Below are positions 1 through 5,762 of a stretch of DNA of 6,003 nt, piece by piece. How positions within the stretch are numbered: the stretch's first letter is position 1; each line of letters opens with the position of its first letter. The position numbers were made by a program, and so were the translations under genes. Source of the DNA: Devosia sp. (GTDB lineage: Bacteria > Pseudomonadota > Alphaproteobacteria > Rhizobiales > Devosiaceae); the NCBI GenBank assembly GCA_028290225.1, contig JAQGKH010000241.1, positions 1 to 6,003 of the forward strand, in the 5' to 3' direction. The notes under the pieces are model-generated. The model was not told the DNA's origin. It saw only the letters and a list, made by a program, of their open reading frames with translations, and made no database searches.

Positions 1-119
1 GTGAACCAGCGGTTCAGATCCACATCGGCGCAGCGGGCCGAACAGAAAGGCCGAAAGCCCTGCAGGGCGGGCTTGCCGCAGATCGGACAGGGTTTGGGCG
101 AGGTCGGTGCTGCCATCAT
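1..119 (-). CDS. yacG: YacG-type zinc-binding protein (DNA gyrase inhibitor family), 5' part only
   Basis: Minus-strand gene whose first 39 codons are visible; the 3' end lies beyond position 1. YacG proteins are small (about 60-70 residues) zinc-ribbon proteins; the E. coli member binds GyrB and inhibits DNA gyrase. The visible part has the two cysteine pairs that hold zinc: C11-x2-C14 in 'CPICGKP' and C26-x3-C30 in 'FCSARCADVDLNRWF', the family signature. The spacing between the pairs (11 residues) is shorter than in E. coli YacG (15, from memory). Two adjacent ATG codons (117-119 and 114-116) could start it. The first overlaps the maf stop as ATGA (116-119), which fits translational coupling, so I used 119. 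Identification is firm; activity as a gyrase inhibitor in this organism is inferred from the family. Confidence 0.9.
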   Translation of the reverse strand, partial: MMAAPTSPKPCPICGKPALQGFRPFCSARCADVDLNRWF

Positions 120-754
120 ACGCCCGAGTGGCTGGATTTGTTAAGCCAGTTGAAGTGCACGGGATAGCCTTCACCGGCCAGCAGCGCTGCCGTTTCGGTC
201 AGGGGCAAACCAACAACGCCCGAATAAGAGCCAGAAAGCTTGAGCACAAAGGCCCCGGCAATGCCCTGGATGGCGTAGCCCCCAGCCTTGCCCTGCCATT
301 CAGCGCTGGCGAGATAGGCTTCCATTTCGCGGGTGGACAGGCGCTTGAAGCGGATGCGGGTTTCAACGATCCGCTGCCGCTTGGCCCCGCCGGGGGTCAG
401 CACCGTTATGCCCGTGAAGACGCGATGCGAGCGGCCCGAGAGCAGGCTGAGGCAGTTGGCGGCCTCTTCCATGGTTTCGGCCTTGGGCAGGATGCGACGC
501 CCCACCGCCACCACCGTGTCGGCAGCCAGCACCAAGGCCTCAGCCCCGATGCCGGCCGTGCGCGCCTTGTGCTGGGCCGTGATGGCCTTGAGATCAGCCA
601 GGCGGGCTGCCAGCTTGCGCGGCAACTCGGCTTTTTCGGGGGTTTCATCGACATGGGCCGGCACCAGGTGCTCGGGCTCAATGCCGATCTGATTGAGCAG
701 TGCCAGGCGACGGGGCGAGGCAGATGCCAGGATAAGCTCGGGACGGCTGGCCAT
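116..754 (-). CDS. maf: Maf family nucleoside triphosphate pyrophosphatase
   Basis: A 212-residue cytoplasmic enzyme of the Maf/YhdE/YceF family, which hydrolyses non-canonical or selected nucleoside triphosphates to the monophosphate and pyrophosphate and is linked to nucleotide-pool cleaning and septum control. Visible motifs: the N-terminal phosphate-binding 'LASASPRR' (residues 9-16), the catalytic Asp79 in 'AADTVV', Lys91 in 'ILPKAE', 'SGRSHRVFTG' (106-115), 'WQGKAGGYAIQG' (153-164) and 'SGVVGLPLTET' (178-188). The ADT motif resembles the YhdE (dTTP/UTP) branch more than the YceF (m7GTP) branch, but substrate assignment is inference. Length is normal for the family. The ATG at 752-754 lies 9 bp after the infA stop, and an AAGG that overlaps that TAA gives a ribosome site with 7-nt spacing. 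The stop overlaps the yacG start by 4 bp, so the gene is almost certainly co-transcribed with infA and yacG. Confidence 0.95.
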   Translation of the reverse strand: MASRPELILASASPRRLALLNQIGIEPEHLVPAHVDETPEKAELPRKLAARLADLKAITAQHKARTAGIGAEALVLAADTVVAVGRRILPKAETMEEAANCLSLLSGRSHRVFTGITVLTPGGAKRQRIVETRIRFKRLSTREMEAYLASAEWQGKAGGYAIQGIAGAFVLKLSGSYSGVVGLPLTETAALLAGEGYPVHFNWLNKSSHSGV

Positions 755-763
755 GAAACGGCC

Positions 764-982
764 TTACCGGAAGCGGAAGGTCAGGCGGCCTTTGGTCAGG
801 TCGTAGGGAGTCATCTCACACAACACCTTGTCGCCGGTCAGCACGCGAATGCGATTCTTGCGCATGCGGCCCGAAGTGTGCGCGATGATCTCGTGCTCAT
901 TTTCCAGCTTGACCCGAAAGGTCGCGTTGGGAAGCAATTCTACCACGGTGCCTTGAAACTCAAGGACTTCTTCTTTCGCCAT
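764..982 (-). CDS. infA: Translation initiation factor IF-1
   Basis: A 72-residue protein, exactly the usual length of bacterial IF-1, the S1/OB-fold factor that sits in the 30S A site during initiation and helps IF-2 and IF-3. Recognisable family blocks include 'MAKEEVLEFQGTVVELLPN' at the N terminus, 'FRVKLENEHEIIAHTSGRMRKN' (written as its two halves 'FRVKLENEHE' and 'IIAHTSGRMRKN') and 'TPYDLTKGRLTFRFR' at the C terminus. The ATG (980-982) has the best ribosome site in the window, AGGAG at 988-992 with 5-nt spacing, in line with high expression. A 76-bp gap separates it from the upstream fusion gene, the largest gap in the cluster. That leader holds a short hairpin (GGCAG/CTGCC, 1009-1021) and the palindrome TTGCGCGCAA (1038-1047). 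No convincing promoter was seen there, although an internal one would be sensible for an essential factor. Confidence 0.98.
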   Translation of the reverse strand: MAKEEVLEFQGTVVELLPNATFRVKLENEHEIIAHTSGRMRKNRIRVLTGDKVLCEMTPYDLTKGRLTFRFR

Positions 983-987
983 GAAAA

Positions 988-992
988 CTCCT
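988..992 (-). promoter_or_regulatory. Strong Shine-Dalgarno site of infA
   Basis: On the minus strand AGGAG lies 5 nt before the infA ATG, within a T-rich context. It is the closest match to the anti-Shine-Dalgarno consensus of any gene start in the window and fixes the infA start. Confidence 0.85.
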
Positions 993-1058
993 GAAAAGAA
1001 ACCCAGCGGGCAGGTTCTGCCGGCCGGGGTCCTGAAATTGCGCGCAACCTAACGGAAA

Positions 1059-2030
1059 TCAAGGGGTTTGTGAACCACCGGAAACCAGTGGCTCCAACTG
1101 CTCGCGCACGCGCCGGCGCAGGGTGTCGCGAAGCTCGCGATAAGCCCCCAGAATGCTCTCGCGGTTGCCTTCCACACTGGAAGGATCCGCCAGGGACCAA
1201 TGCTGGACCTCATTGGCCTCCAGGCCCTTGCGCTGCACGGCCCCGGGAGCGTCATCGGAAAGGGTGACGACGAGGTCGAAGCGGTTGGCCACGAGTTCAT
1301 CCAGGATATGGGGGGTGTGCACCGACATATCAATGCCGATCTCCTCCATGACCTGGTGGACAAACTGATCGGCGACGCCACCGTTTACCCCGACCGAGCG
1401 CGCCAGGAGCCGTCCGGGAAACAGCTGGCGCGCCAGGGCCGCGGCAATGGGCGAGCGCACCGAATTCATCGAACACACGAACAACACGCTGGGCAGCTCG
1501 CTTTTGCGCTGGTCGATGCGGCTGGCATAGGGCTGCACGGCGCAGACCAGGGTGAACAAGCGCCTCGCGGTGGGCAGATCGATGATCAGCTTGTTGTCAA
1601 GCCGGGTGCGCAGCAGTTGGGCGGCCTCGTCATGCATGCCGCGCCGCGCCATATCCACGGTCTCGATCTGGAAGGGTTGGGCGGAGCGGATCGCCTCGTA
1701 ATAACTGTCGCGAATGCGGAAATAATCGCGGATCAGGCGCCGGAACGGGGTCAGCGACAGGTAGTGGGCGGCAATGGGCTGGAAGGTTTCGGGATGGCGC
1801 ACATCGAGCACGATATAGTTGCCGATGATCGACATATGGAGCGCGAAGGGGCCGACCGCATCCACCCGGGCGGGCCGGAAGCTATTGTCTTCCAGCAGGT
1901 CATAAATGGCGATGCGCCATTCATGCACCTCATCGGGGTTGATCGAGGTGATGGTGTTGGGATCGAGCGTGACCGTTACAAGGCGGTCCGTTTCCGCGCT
2001 TGCCGATCGCAACTCCATCGAAATACTCAC
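1059..2030 (-). CDS. Fused UPF0262 domain and low-molecular-weight protein-tyrosine-phosphatase-like domain
   Basis: A 323-residue open frame joining two families that are normally separate neighbouring genes. Residues about 15-165 match UPF0262, an alphaproteobacterial family of unknown function, with blocks such as 'HYLSLTPFRRLIRDYF' (89-104), 'DSYYEAIRSA' (108-117), 'DMARRGMHDEAA' (126-137) and 'TARRLFTLVCAV' (154-165). After a linker of about 15 residues, 181-315 is a low-molecular-weight phosphatase/ArsC-like fold: P-loop C186-x5-R192-S193 in 'VLFVCSMNSVRSP' and a candidate general acid D282 in 'LADPSS'. The C-terminal domain has no second cysteine, so a thioredoxin-coupled arsenate reductase cycle is unlikely; it also lacks the DPYY tyrosines of classical enzymes. 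The start is GTG (2028-2030), overlapping the hisD stop as GTGA; an in-frame ATG at 2016-2018 with GGTGAG seven bases upstream is an equally good or better start and loses only four residues. No stop or frame break is seen at the junction; a GTG at codon 165 could allow separate translation of the phosphatase. Function of the fusion is unknown. Confidence 0.9.
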   Translation of the reverse strand: MSISMELRSASAETDRLVTVTLDPNTITSINPDEVHEWRIAIYDLLEDNSFRPARVDAVGPFALHMSIIGNYIVLDVRHPETFQPIAAHYLSLTPFRRLIRDYFRIRDSYYEAIRSAQPFQIETVDMARRGMHDEAAQLLRTRLDNKLIIDLPTARRLFTLVCAVQPYASRIDQRKSELPSVLFVCSMNSVRSPIAAALARQLFPGRLLARSVGVNGGVADQFVHQVMEEIGIDMSVHTPHILDELVANRFDLVVTLSDDAPGAVQRKGLEANEVQHWSLADPSSVEGNRESILGAYRELRDTLRRRVREQLEPLVSGGSQTP

Positions 2031-2031
2031 C
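2026..2031 (-). promoter_or_regulatory. Possible Shine-Dalgarno favouring the ATG at 2018 of the fusion gene
   Basis: GGTGAG on the minus strand lies 7 nt upstream of the in-frame ATG at 2016-2018 and itself contains the GTG codon and the overlapping hisD TGA. No purine-rich site precedes the GTG, so this element argues that translation of the UPF0262-phosphatase gene may start at 2018 rather than 2030, coupled to termination of hisD. Confidence 0.5.
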
Positions 2032-3319
2032 GGTTGAGCCGAATGGAAATGGAGCGCCCGTGGCCATGGAGCGCCTCCACCCCCGCAAGGGTGATGGCGG
2101 GCCCTGCCAGGGCCGCCAGCGAGGCGGGACTGCAGCCCAGGATCGAGGTGCGCTTCATGAAATCGAGCACCCCCAGCCCCGAAGCAAAGCGGGCCGAGCG
2201 CGCGGTGGGCAACACGTGGTTGGAGCCGCCCACATAATCGCCGATAGCTTCGGGCGTGTGATGCCCGAGAAAGATTGCGCCGGCATGACGAATGCGGGCG
2301 ACGAGCGACTGGGGATCATCAACCGCCAGTTCCACATGCTCGGAGGCAATGCGATTGGCCAGATCAATCGCCTGGTCGAGCGAGGCCACCCTGATGATGG
2401 CACCAAACTCCTCCCAACCTTCGCGCGCCAGTGCTTGCTTGGGCAACAAGGAGAGTTGCCGATCCACCTCTGCTGCGACTGCGTCGGCCAGGGCCGTCTC
2501 GGTGGTGACGAGAATGGACTGGGCCCCGCCGCCGTGCTCGGCCTGCGCGATGAGGTCAGCGGCGACCCAGGCGGGGTTGGCCGAGCCGTCGGCGATCACC
2601 AGCACTTCGGAGGGGCCGGCGATCATGTCGATGCCTACCTGCCCGAACACCTGACGCTTGGCAGCAGCGACATAGGCATTTCCTGGGCCCACGATCTTGT
2701 CGACCCGGGCGATGCTGGCGGTGCCATAAGCCAAGGCCGCCACCGCCTGGGCGCCGCCGACACGGTAGATTTCGGAAACCCCGGCAATCCGTGCTGCCGC
2801 CAGAATGGAGGGGCTATACTCACCATTGGGCGTCGGCACCACCATGGCGATGCGCTCGACCCCAGCCACAACAGCGGGAACAGCATTCATCAGCACCGAA
2901 GAGGGATAGGAGGCAAGCCCCCCCGGCACGTAGATGCCCACGGCATCCACCGCCGTCCAGCGCGTGCCGAGCGTTACGCCCAAGGCGTCCTCGTAGAGGT
3001 GATCCACGGGTTTTTGCTTTTCGTGATGGGCGCGAATGCGATCATGGGCGGTCTGAAGTGCCCCCATGACTTGGGCAGACACCTGCGCCGAGGCGGCCTC
3101 GATCTCGTCAGCGGTGAAGCGCAGGGTAGCCGGCGTGACCCCGGCCTTGTCGAAACGGTTGGTCAGCTCCACCAGCGCGGCATCGCCTCGCTCGCGGACC
3201 TGGCTGATGATACCGGCCACCACATCCCCCACTTCCACCGAGGCTTCGCGCTTGCCACCGAGCAGGGCGGTGAATTGCGGCTCAAAATCGGGACGGGAGG
3301 CGTCGAGGCGAAGGGGCAT
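2027..3319 (-). CDS. hisD: Histidinol dehydrogenase
   Basis: A 430-residue enzyme that makes the last two oxidations of histidine biosynthesis, L-histidinol to L-histidine via histidinal, with two NAD+ and a zinc ion; it acts as a cytoplasmic dimer. Full length for the family. Visible signatures: 'VGIYVPGGLASYPSSVLMN' (127-145), 'VGGAQAVAALAYGT' (187-200), 'KIVGPGNAYV' (208-217) and 'IAGPSEVLVIAD' (233-244). Likely zinc ligands are Q259 and H262 in 'AQAEHG', D361 in 'GDYVGGSNHVLPT', and H420 near the C terminus; the catalytic pair is E327-H328 in 'ASEHVEL'. The ATG (3317-3319) lies 15 bp after the DUF2948 stop, with AAAGG about 9 nt upstream. The stop overlaps the next gene by 4 bp. No other histidine genes are in the window, in keeping with hisD standing apart from the main his cluster in this group. 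No attenuator-like leader was seen. Confidence 0.98.
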   Translation of the reverse strand: MPLRLDASRPDFEPQFTALLGGKREASVEVGDVVAGIISQVRERGDAALVELTNRFDKAGVTPATLRFTADEIEAASAQVSAQVMGALQTAHDRIRAHHEKQKPVDHLYEDALGVTLGTRWTAVDAVGIYVPGGLASYPSSVLMNAVPAVVAGVERIAMVVPTPNGEYSPSILAAARIAGVSEIYRVGGAQAVAALAYGTASIARVDKIVGPGNAYVAAAKRQVFGQVGIDMIAGPSEVLVIADGSANPAWVAADLIAQAEHGGGAQSILVTTETALADAVAAEVDRQLSLLPKQALAREGWEEFGAIIRVASLDQAIDLANRIASEHVELAVDDPQSLVARIRHAGAIFLGHHTPEAIGDYVGGSNHVLPTARSARFASGLGVLDFMKRTSILGCSPASLAALAGPAITLAGVEALHGHGRSISIRLNR

Positions 3320-3334
3320 CCGGCAGGGCCTTTG

Positions 3335-3766
3335 TTAATCGAGAGCGTGAACGGGCTTGGCAGCAGCGGCCCAGGCGGCGCCCAGATCGGCAAGACGCGC
3401 TTCGAGGCATTCCACGGTCAGCCGCACAGTGCCACCGCCGGCGAAACTGAGTTCCACCAGGCCCGCCGGATCATCAGTCACCGTAAAGGTGACAGCAAGT
3501 AGCTCGAGCACACCATCCCGGGCGTTGGGATCAAAGCCGGCAGTGGCCACATGGGTGACGGTATCGAAATGCAGGCCAGCGCGCTTGCGCAGGCCCTTGC
3601 CGCGCGCATCGGCGCTTTCCCAATCGAAACGGTTCATCAGCAAGGCGAAGCGACGATCAGCGCGGGCGTAGCCCATATCGCCTACCCGCACCACGGCATC
3701 CTGCACATGGGCCGAAATCACTTCCAGATCTTCGCTGTCGAGCGCCAGGAGCTTGAGGTCAGTCAT
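3335..3766 (-). CDS. DUF2948 family protein of unknown function
   Basis: A 143-residue protein that I recognise as DUF2948, a family found mainly in alphaproteobacteria directly upstream of hisD. Conserved-looking blocks are 'LKLLALDSEDLEVISAHVQD' (4-23), 'AVVRVGDMGY' (24-33) and 'RRFALLMNRFDWE' (38-50); the C-terminal half is hydrophobic beta-type sequence followed by an alanine-rich helix, including 'GGGTVRLTVECLEARLADLG' (110-129). No signal peptide, membrane segment or catalytic motif is evident, so it is probably cytoplasmic. The ATG (3764-3766) has AAGG eleven bases upstream, a rather long spacing. It is the first gene after the murA terminator and lies about 50 nt downstream of a candidate promoter, so it probably leads the hisD-infA-maf-yacG transcript. 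Its function is unknown; its place next to hisD is the only hint, and the family's link to histidine synthesis is unproven. Confidence 0.88.
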   Translation of the reverse strand: MTDLKLLALDSEDLEVISAHVQDAVVRVGDMGYARADRRFALLMNRFDWESADARGKGLRKRAGLHFDTVTHVATAGFDPNARDGVLELLAVTFTVTDDPAGLVELSFAGGGTVRLTVECLEARLADLGAAWAAAAKPVHALD

Positions 3767-3820
3767 GAAAAAGCAGGCCTTGTTGGGTGGAGATGTGCCT
3801 AATCTGGGCAGCCCCGTCCC

Positions 3821-3849
3821 GATCTACAAGCTTGCCCCCGCCTGGGCAA
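3821..3849 (-). promoter_or_regulatory. Candidate sigma-70-type promoter of the DUF2948-hisD unit
   Basis: On the minus strand TTGCCC (-35, 3844-3849) and TAGATC (-10, 3821-3826) are separated by exactly 17 bp. The -35 box matches 4 of 6 E. coli consensus bases; the -10 box fits the TANAWC core of the housekeeping consensus described for Caulobacter. Transcription would begin near 3814, giving a leader of about 48 nt before the DUF2948 ATG. It sits just downstream of the murA terminator, where a new promoter is needed. Judged by eye only. Confidence 0.4.
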
Positions 3850-4030
3850 TCGCCGCCTGTGCATAAATGCGGGTGCTCAGTTCCGGGCCATGGCTCCTGG
3901 CGCCAGCCGGGCGGCGCCGCCGGTTGCAATCGACAATGGATGAGCAGCACCGACCATCAAGACCACCAGCAACGTCTTGTGCCCGAGCCCGATCAGCGCA
4001 CCGGTGCCGTAGTGCTGTGCGGCTTGCCAG

Positions 4031-4060
4031 AAAAAGGGCCGGCTCAGCAAGAACCGGCCC
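4031..4060 (-). terminator. Intrinsic terminator of murA
   Basis: Beginning 8 nt after the murA TAG, the minus strand forms a stem of GGGCCGG paired with CCGGCCC, extended inward by TTC/GAG (one T-G wobble) to about 10 bp with a 5-nt loop, and followed at once by TTTTTC. GC-rich stem plus uridine run is the classic factor-independent form. It separates murA from the DUF2948-hisD unit. Confidence 0.85.
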
Positions 4061-4068
4061 CTTCTGTT

Positions 4069-5361
4069 CTAGCCCGCCAGCCGCTCGATTTCGGCGCCGC
4101 AGCGGCTCAGCTTGTCTTCGAGACGCTCAAAGCCGCGATCCAGATGATAGATCCGGTTCACCACGGTTTCCCCGCGCGCTGCCAGCCCGGCGATCACCAG
4201 CGACACCGAAGCGCGCAGATCGGTGGCCATCACCTGGGCGCCCTTCAGTTGGCTCTTGCCGGTGATGGTGGCCAATTGCCCATCCACATGGATATCGGCG
4301 CCAAAGCGGGCCAGTTCGGCCACATGCATGTAGCGGTTCTCGAAAATGGTTTCGCGAATCTTGGAAACACCGGTCGACATGGTCATCAGCGCCATAAACT
4401 GCGCCTGCAAATCGGTGGGGAAGCCGGGGAATGGATCGGTGTCGACATCCACGGGCTGGATGCCATTGCCGTTGCGGCGCACCCGAATGCCGTTGCCCTC
4501 CACGGAAATCTGCGCGCCGGTCTGCCCCAGAATGGCCAGCGCGGCATCCAGATGCTCGGCGCGGGCACCCCGCAGCAGCACATCGCCGCCGGTCATTGCA
4601 GTTGCCATAGCAAAGGTGCCGGTTTCGATGCGGTCGGGGATCACATCGACGCTGGCGCCATGCAAGCGATCAACCCCCACCACCTTGAGGGTGCGCGTGC
4701 CGATGCCGGTGATATCGGCGCCCATGGCGACGAGGCATTCGGCCACATTGGTGATCTCGGGCTCCTGGGCGGCGTTTTCGATGATCGTCGTGCCCTTGGC
4801 CAGGGTCGCAGCCATCAGTATGGTGTGGGTAGCGCCCACCGAAACCTTGGGGAACACGATATGGGCGCCGCGCAGGCCGCCCTTGGGCGCGCGGGCAACC
4901 ACATAGCCGTCGTCGATATCGATGGTGGCGCCAAGCTGTTTGAGGCCGAACAGGAACAGGTCCACCGGCCGGGTGCCGATGGCGCAGCCGCCCGGCAGCG
5001 ATACCCGGGCCTCGTGGCAGCGGGCCAGAAGCGGCCCGATCACCCAGAAGCTGGCGCGCATCTTGGATACCAGATCATAGGGCGCGGTGGTGTCGACGAT
5101 ATCGGCGGCATGGAAAGTCATGCGCTGGCCAACGGCGTCTTCCTCGCCGCGGCGCCGGCCATGCACGGCAATATCGACACCGTGATTCTCAAGGATGCGC
5201 TCGAGCTGCTTGACGTCGGCCAGCCGCGGCACATTCTGCAGCACCAGCGGCTCGTCGGTGAGCAGCGAGGCGATCATCAGCGGCAGCGCGGCGTTTTTGG
5301 CGCCCGAGATGGGGATTTCGCCCCGCAGTTCATTGCCGCCGACCAGACGAATGCGATCCAT
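4069..5361 (-). CDS. murA: UDP-N-acetylglucosamine 1-carboxyvinyltransferase (MurA)
   Basis: A 430-residue cytoplasmic enzyme that transfers enolpyruvate from PEP to UDP-GlcNAc, the first committed step of peptidoglycan synthesis. Key residues are present: K22-N23 in 'ISGAKNAALP', the catalytic loop cysteine C126 in 'SLPGGCAIGTRPVD' (cysteine rather than the aspartate that gives fosfomycin resistance), R131 in the same loop, D317 in 'FPTDLQAQ' (equivalent to E. coli D305) and R409 in 'YHLDRGFERLEDKL'. The protein is about ten residues longer than the E. coli enzyme, largely before the cysteine loop, as is usual in alphaproteobacteria. The ATG (5359-5361) has AGGA ten bases upstream; no closer in-frame start fits the family N terminus better. 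It follows a small basic protein gene by about 130 bp and ends at a strong terminator. The leader has a GGGGT/ACCCC hairpin (5382-5395) near the ribosome site. I saw no convincing promoter in that gap, so it may be read from the upstream promoter. Confidence 0.98.
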   Translation of the reverse strand: MDRIRLVGGNELRGEIPISGAKNAALPLMIASLLTDEPLVLQNVPRLADVKQLERILENHGVDIAVHGRRRGEEDAVGQRMTFHAADIVDTTAPYDLVSKMRASFWVIGPLLARCHEARVSLPGGCAIGTRPVDLFLFGLKQLGATIDIDDGYVVARAPKGGLRGAHIVFPKVSVGATHTILMAATLAKGTTIIENAAQEPEITNVAECLVAMGADITGIGTRTLKVVGVDRLHGASVDVIPDRIETGTFAMATAMTGGDVLLRGARAEHLDAALAILGQTGAQISVEGNGIRVRRNGNGIQPVDVDTDPFPGFPTDLQAQFMALMTMSTGVSKIRETIFENRYMHVAELARFGADIHVDGQLATITGKSQLKGAQVMATDLRASVSLVIAGLAARGETVVNRIYHLDRGFERLEDKLSRCGAEIERLAG

Positions 5362-5435
5362 TTGGGAGAAATCCTGGGTGTGGGGTGCAAACCCCGGGGG
5401 AGCTGAGCATGGTAGCAGCCGGAGCCCTCAAGCGA

Positions 5436-5459
5436 GGACCGGTCCAACCGGCACCGGTG
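5436..5459. repeat. Cluster of ACCGG palindromes between the small basic gene and murA
   Basis: GGACCGGTCC (5436-5445) and CACCGGTG (5452-5459) are perfect palindromes sharing an ACCGGT core 15 bp apart, with a further ACCGG between them at 5447-5451. CCGGT/ACCGG can also pair as a 5-bp hairpin with a 3-nt loop. No uridine run follows on the minus strand, so it is not a normal intrinsic terminator. It may be a protein-binding site, a leader structure, or chance in GC-rich DNA. Confidence 0.4.
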
Positions 5460-5491
5460 GAGACAGGCACGACAGTTCGCCTGAAAATGGT

Positions 5492-5650
5492 TTACGGATC
5501 CTTGCCAGGCGGCGTTTCGGGCGCAGATGGGGGCGCTTGCGTGTCCGCATCGGCACGCGCCTTGGCCTGGCCTTTGCGACGCTTGAGGTTCTCGCGCAGC
5601 TTTGCGGCCAATCTTTGCTCACGTTGCAGGGCTTGGGCGGATTTGGTCAT
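5492..5650 (-). CDS. Small basic hypothetical protein upstream of murA
   Basis: A 52-residue protein. The open frame reaches back to 5761, but I chose the ATG at 5648-5650: the added 37 residues look random and run to the edge of the tRNA, and a promoter-like pair lies inside that extension. From 'MTKSAQALQREQRL' on, the sequence is typical coding. Residues 1-34 form one likely helix very rich in Lys and Arg ('KLRENLKRRKGQAKARA', 18-34), and the tail (35-52) is Pro-, Ala- and Asp/Glu-rich and probably disordered. It resembles short uncharacterised alphaproteobacterial proteins that I recall next to murA. No Shine-Dalgarno is seen before the ATG. A charged helix like this could bind RNA, DNA or ribosomes, but no function can be assigned. 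It is transcribed in the same direction as murA, about 130 bp upstream. Confidence 0.7.
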   Translation of the reverse strand: MTKSAQALQREQRLAAKLRENLKRRKGQAKARADADTQAPPSAPETPPGKDP

Positions 5651-5678
5651 GGGCACCAGCGCGCGGGAAGGCGCCGAC

Positions 5679-5707
5679 CGTATAGAAGCTTTTTGGTCTT
5701 GCGTCGA
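5679..5707 (-). promoter_or_regulatory. Candidate promoter of the small basic gene (and perhaps murA)
   Basis: On the minus strand TCGACG (-35, 5702-5707) and TATACG (-10, 5679-5684) are 17 bp apart; each matches 4 of 6 consensus bases and the spacer is AT-rich. Transcription would start near 5672, giving a leader of about 20 nt to the ATG at 5650. It diverges from the plus-strand tRNA gene. Its position supports the shorter start of the small gene. Confidence 0.45.
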
Positions 5708-5762
5708 GCGGTGCCCTATGGCAGTAGAGCCGCGGTCGCCGGGCATCGCCCGCACCATCAAT

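Larger units (their letters stand above)
3767..4068. other. Spacer between murA and the DUF2948-hisD unit
   Basis: About 300 bp without a supported gene. It holds the murA terminator at the right end and a candidate promoter for the downstream unit. The murA frame stays open for 63 codons beyond its TAG, to a TGA at 3877-3879, and this stretch reads as hydrophobic and alanine/glycine-rich ('TLLVVLMVGAAHPL' is part of it), but it has no good start and would have to cross the terminator. A 63-codon minus-strand frame (3759-3950) overlapping the DUF2948 start has an unlikely composition. I treat both as non-coding. Confidence 0.6.

Noticed and set aside
107..994. 295-codon plus-strand open frame spanning maf and infA
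   Set aside because: It would cover two well-identified minus-strand genes; shadow of their codon use.
1009..1047. Terminator or riboswitch in the gap before infA
   Set aside because: Only a 5-bp hairpin and a 10-bp palindrome with no uridine run; too little for either call.
1059..1620. Thioredoxin-type arsenate reductase (arsC) assignment for the C-terminal domain
   Set aside because: Only the P-loop cysteine is present in this domain; the two further cysteines of the disulfide cascade are absent and no ars genes are nearby.
1200..2237. 345-codon plus-strand open frame opposite the UPF0262-phosphatase gene
   Set aside because: Antisense shadow; the minus-strand frame carries recognisable conserved motifs.
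2000..3502. 500-codon plus-strand open frame opposite hisD
   Set aside because: Antisense shadow of hisD; biased composition and no domain.
3759..3950. 63-codon minus-strand frame upstream of DUF2948
   Set aside because: It overlaps the DUF2948 start in another frame, has proline/glycine/tryptophan-rich random composition and covers the candidate promoter.
3787..5406. 539-codon plus-strand open frame opposite murA
   Set aside because: It lies antisense to murA, which has every catalytic residue of its family. The His/Gly/Gln-rich translation is typical of a GC-rich shadow and matches no family I know.
5651..5761. N-terminal extension of the small basic protein to 89 residues
   Set aside because: The added residues show no coding character, reach the edge of the tRNA gene, and cover a promoter-like element; the ATG at 5650 is preferred.
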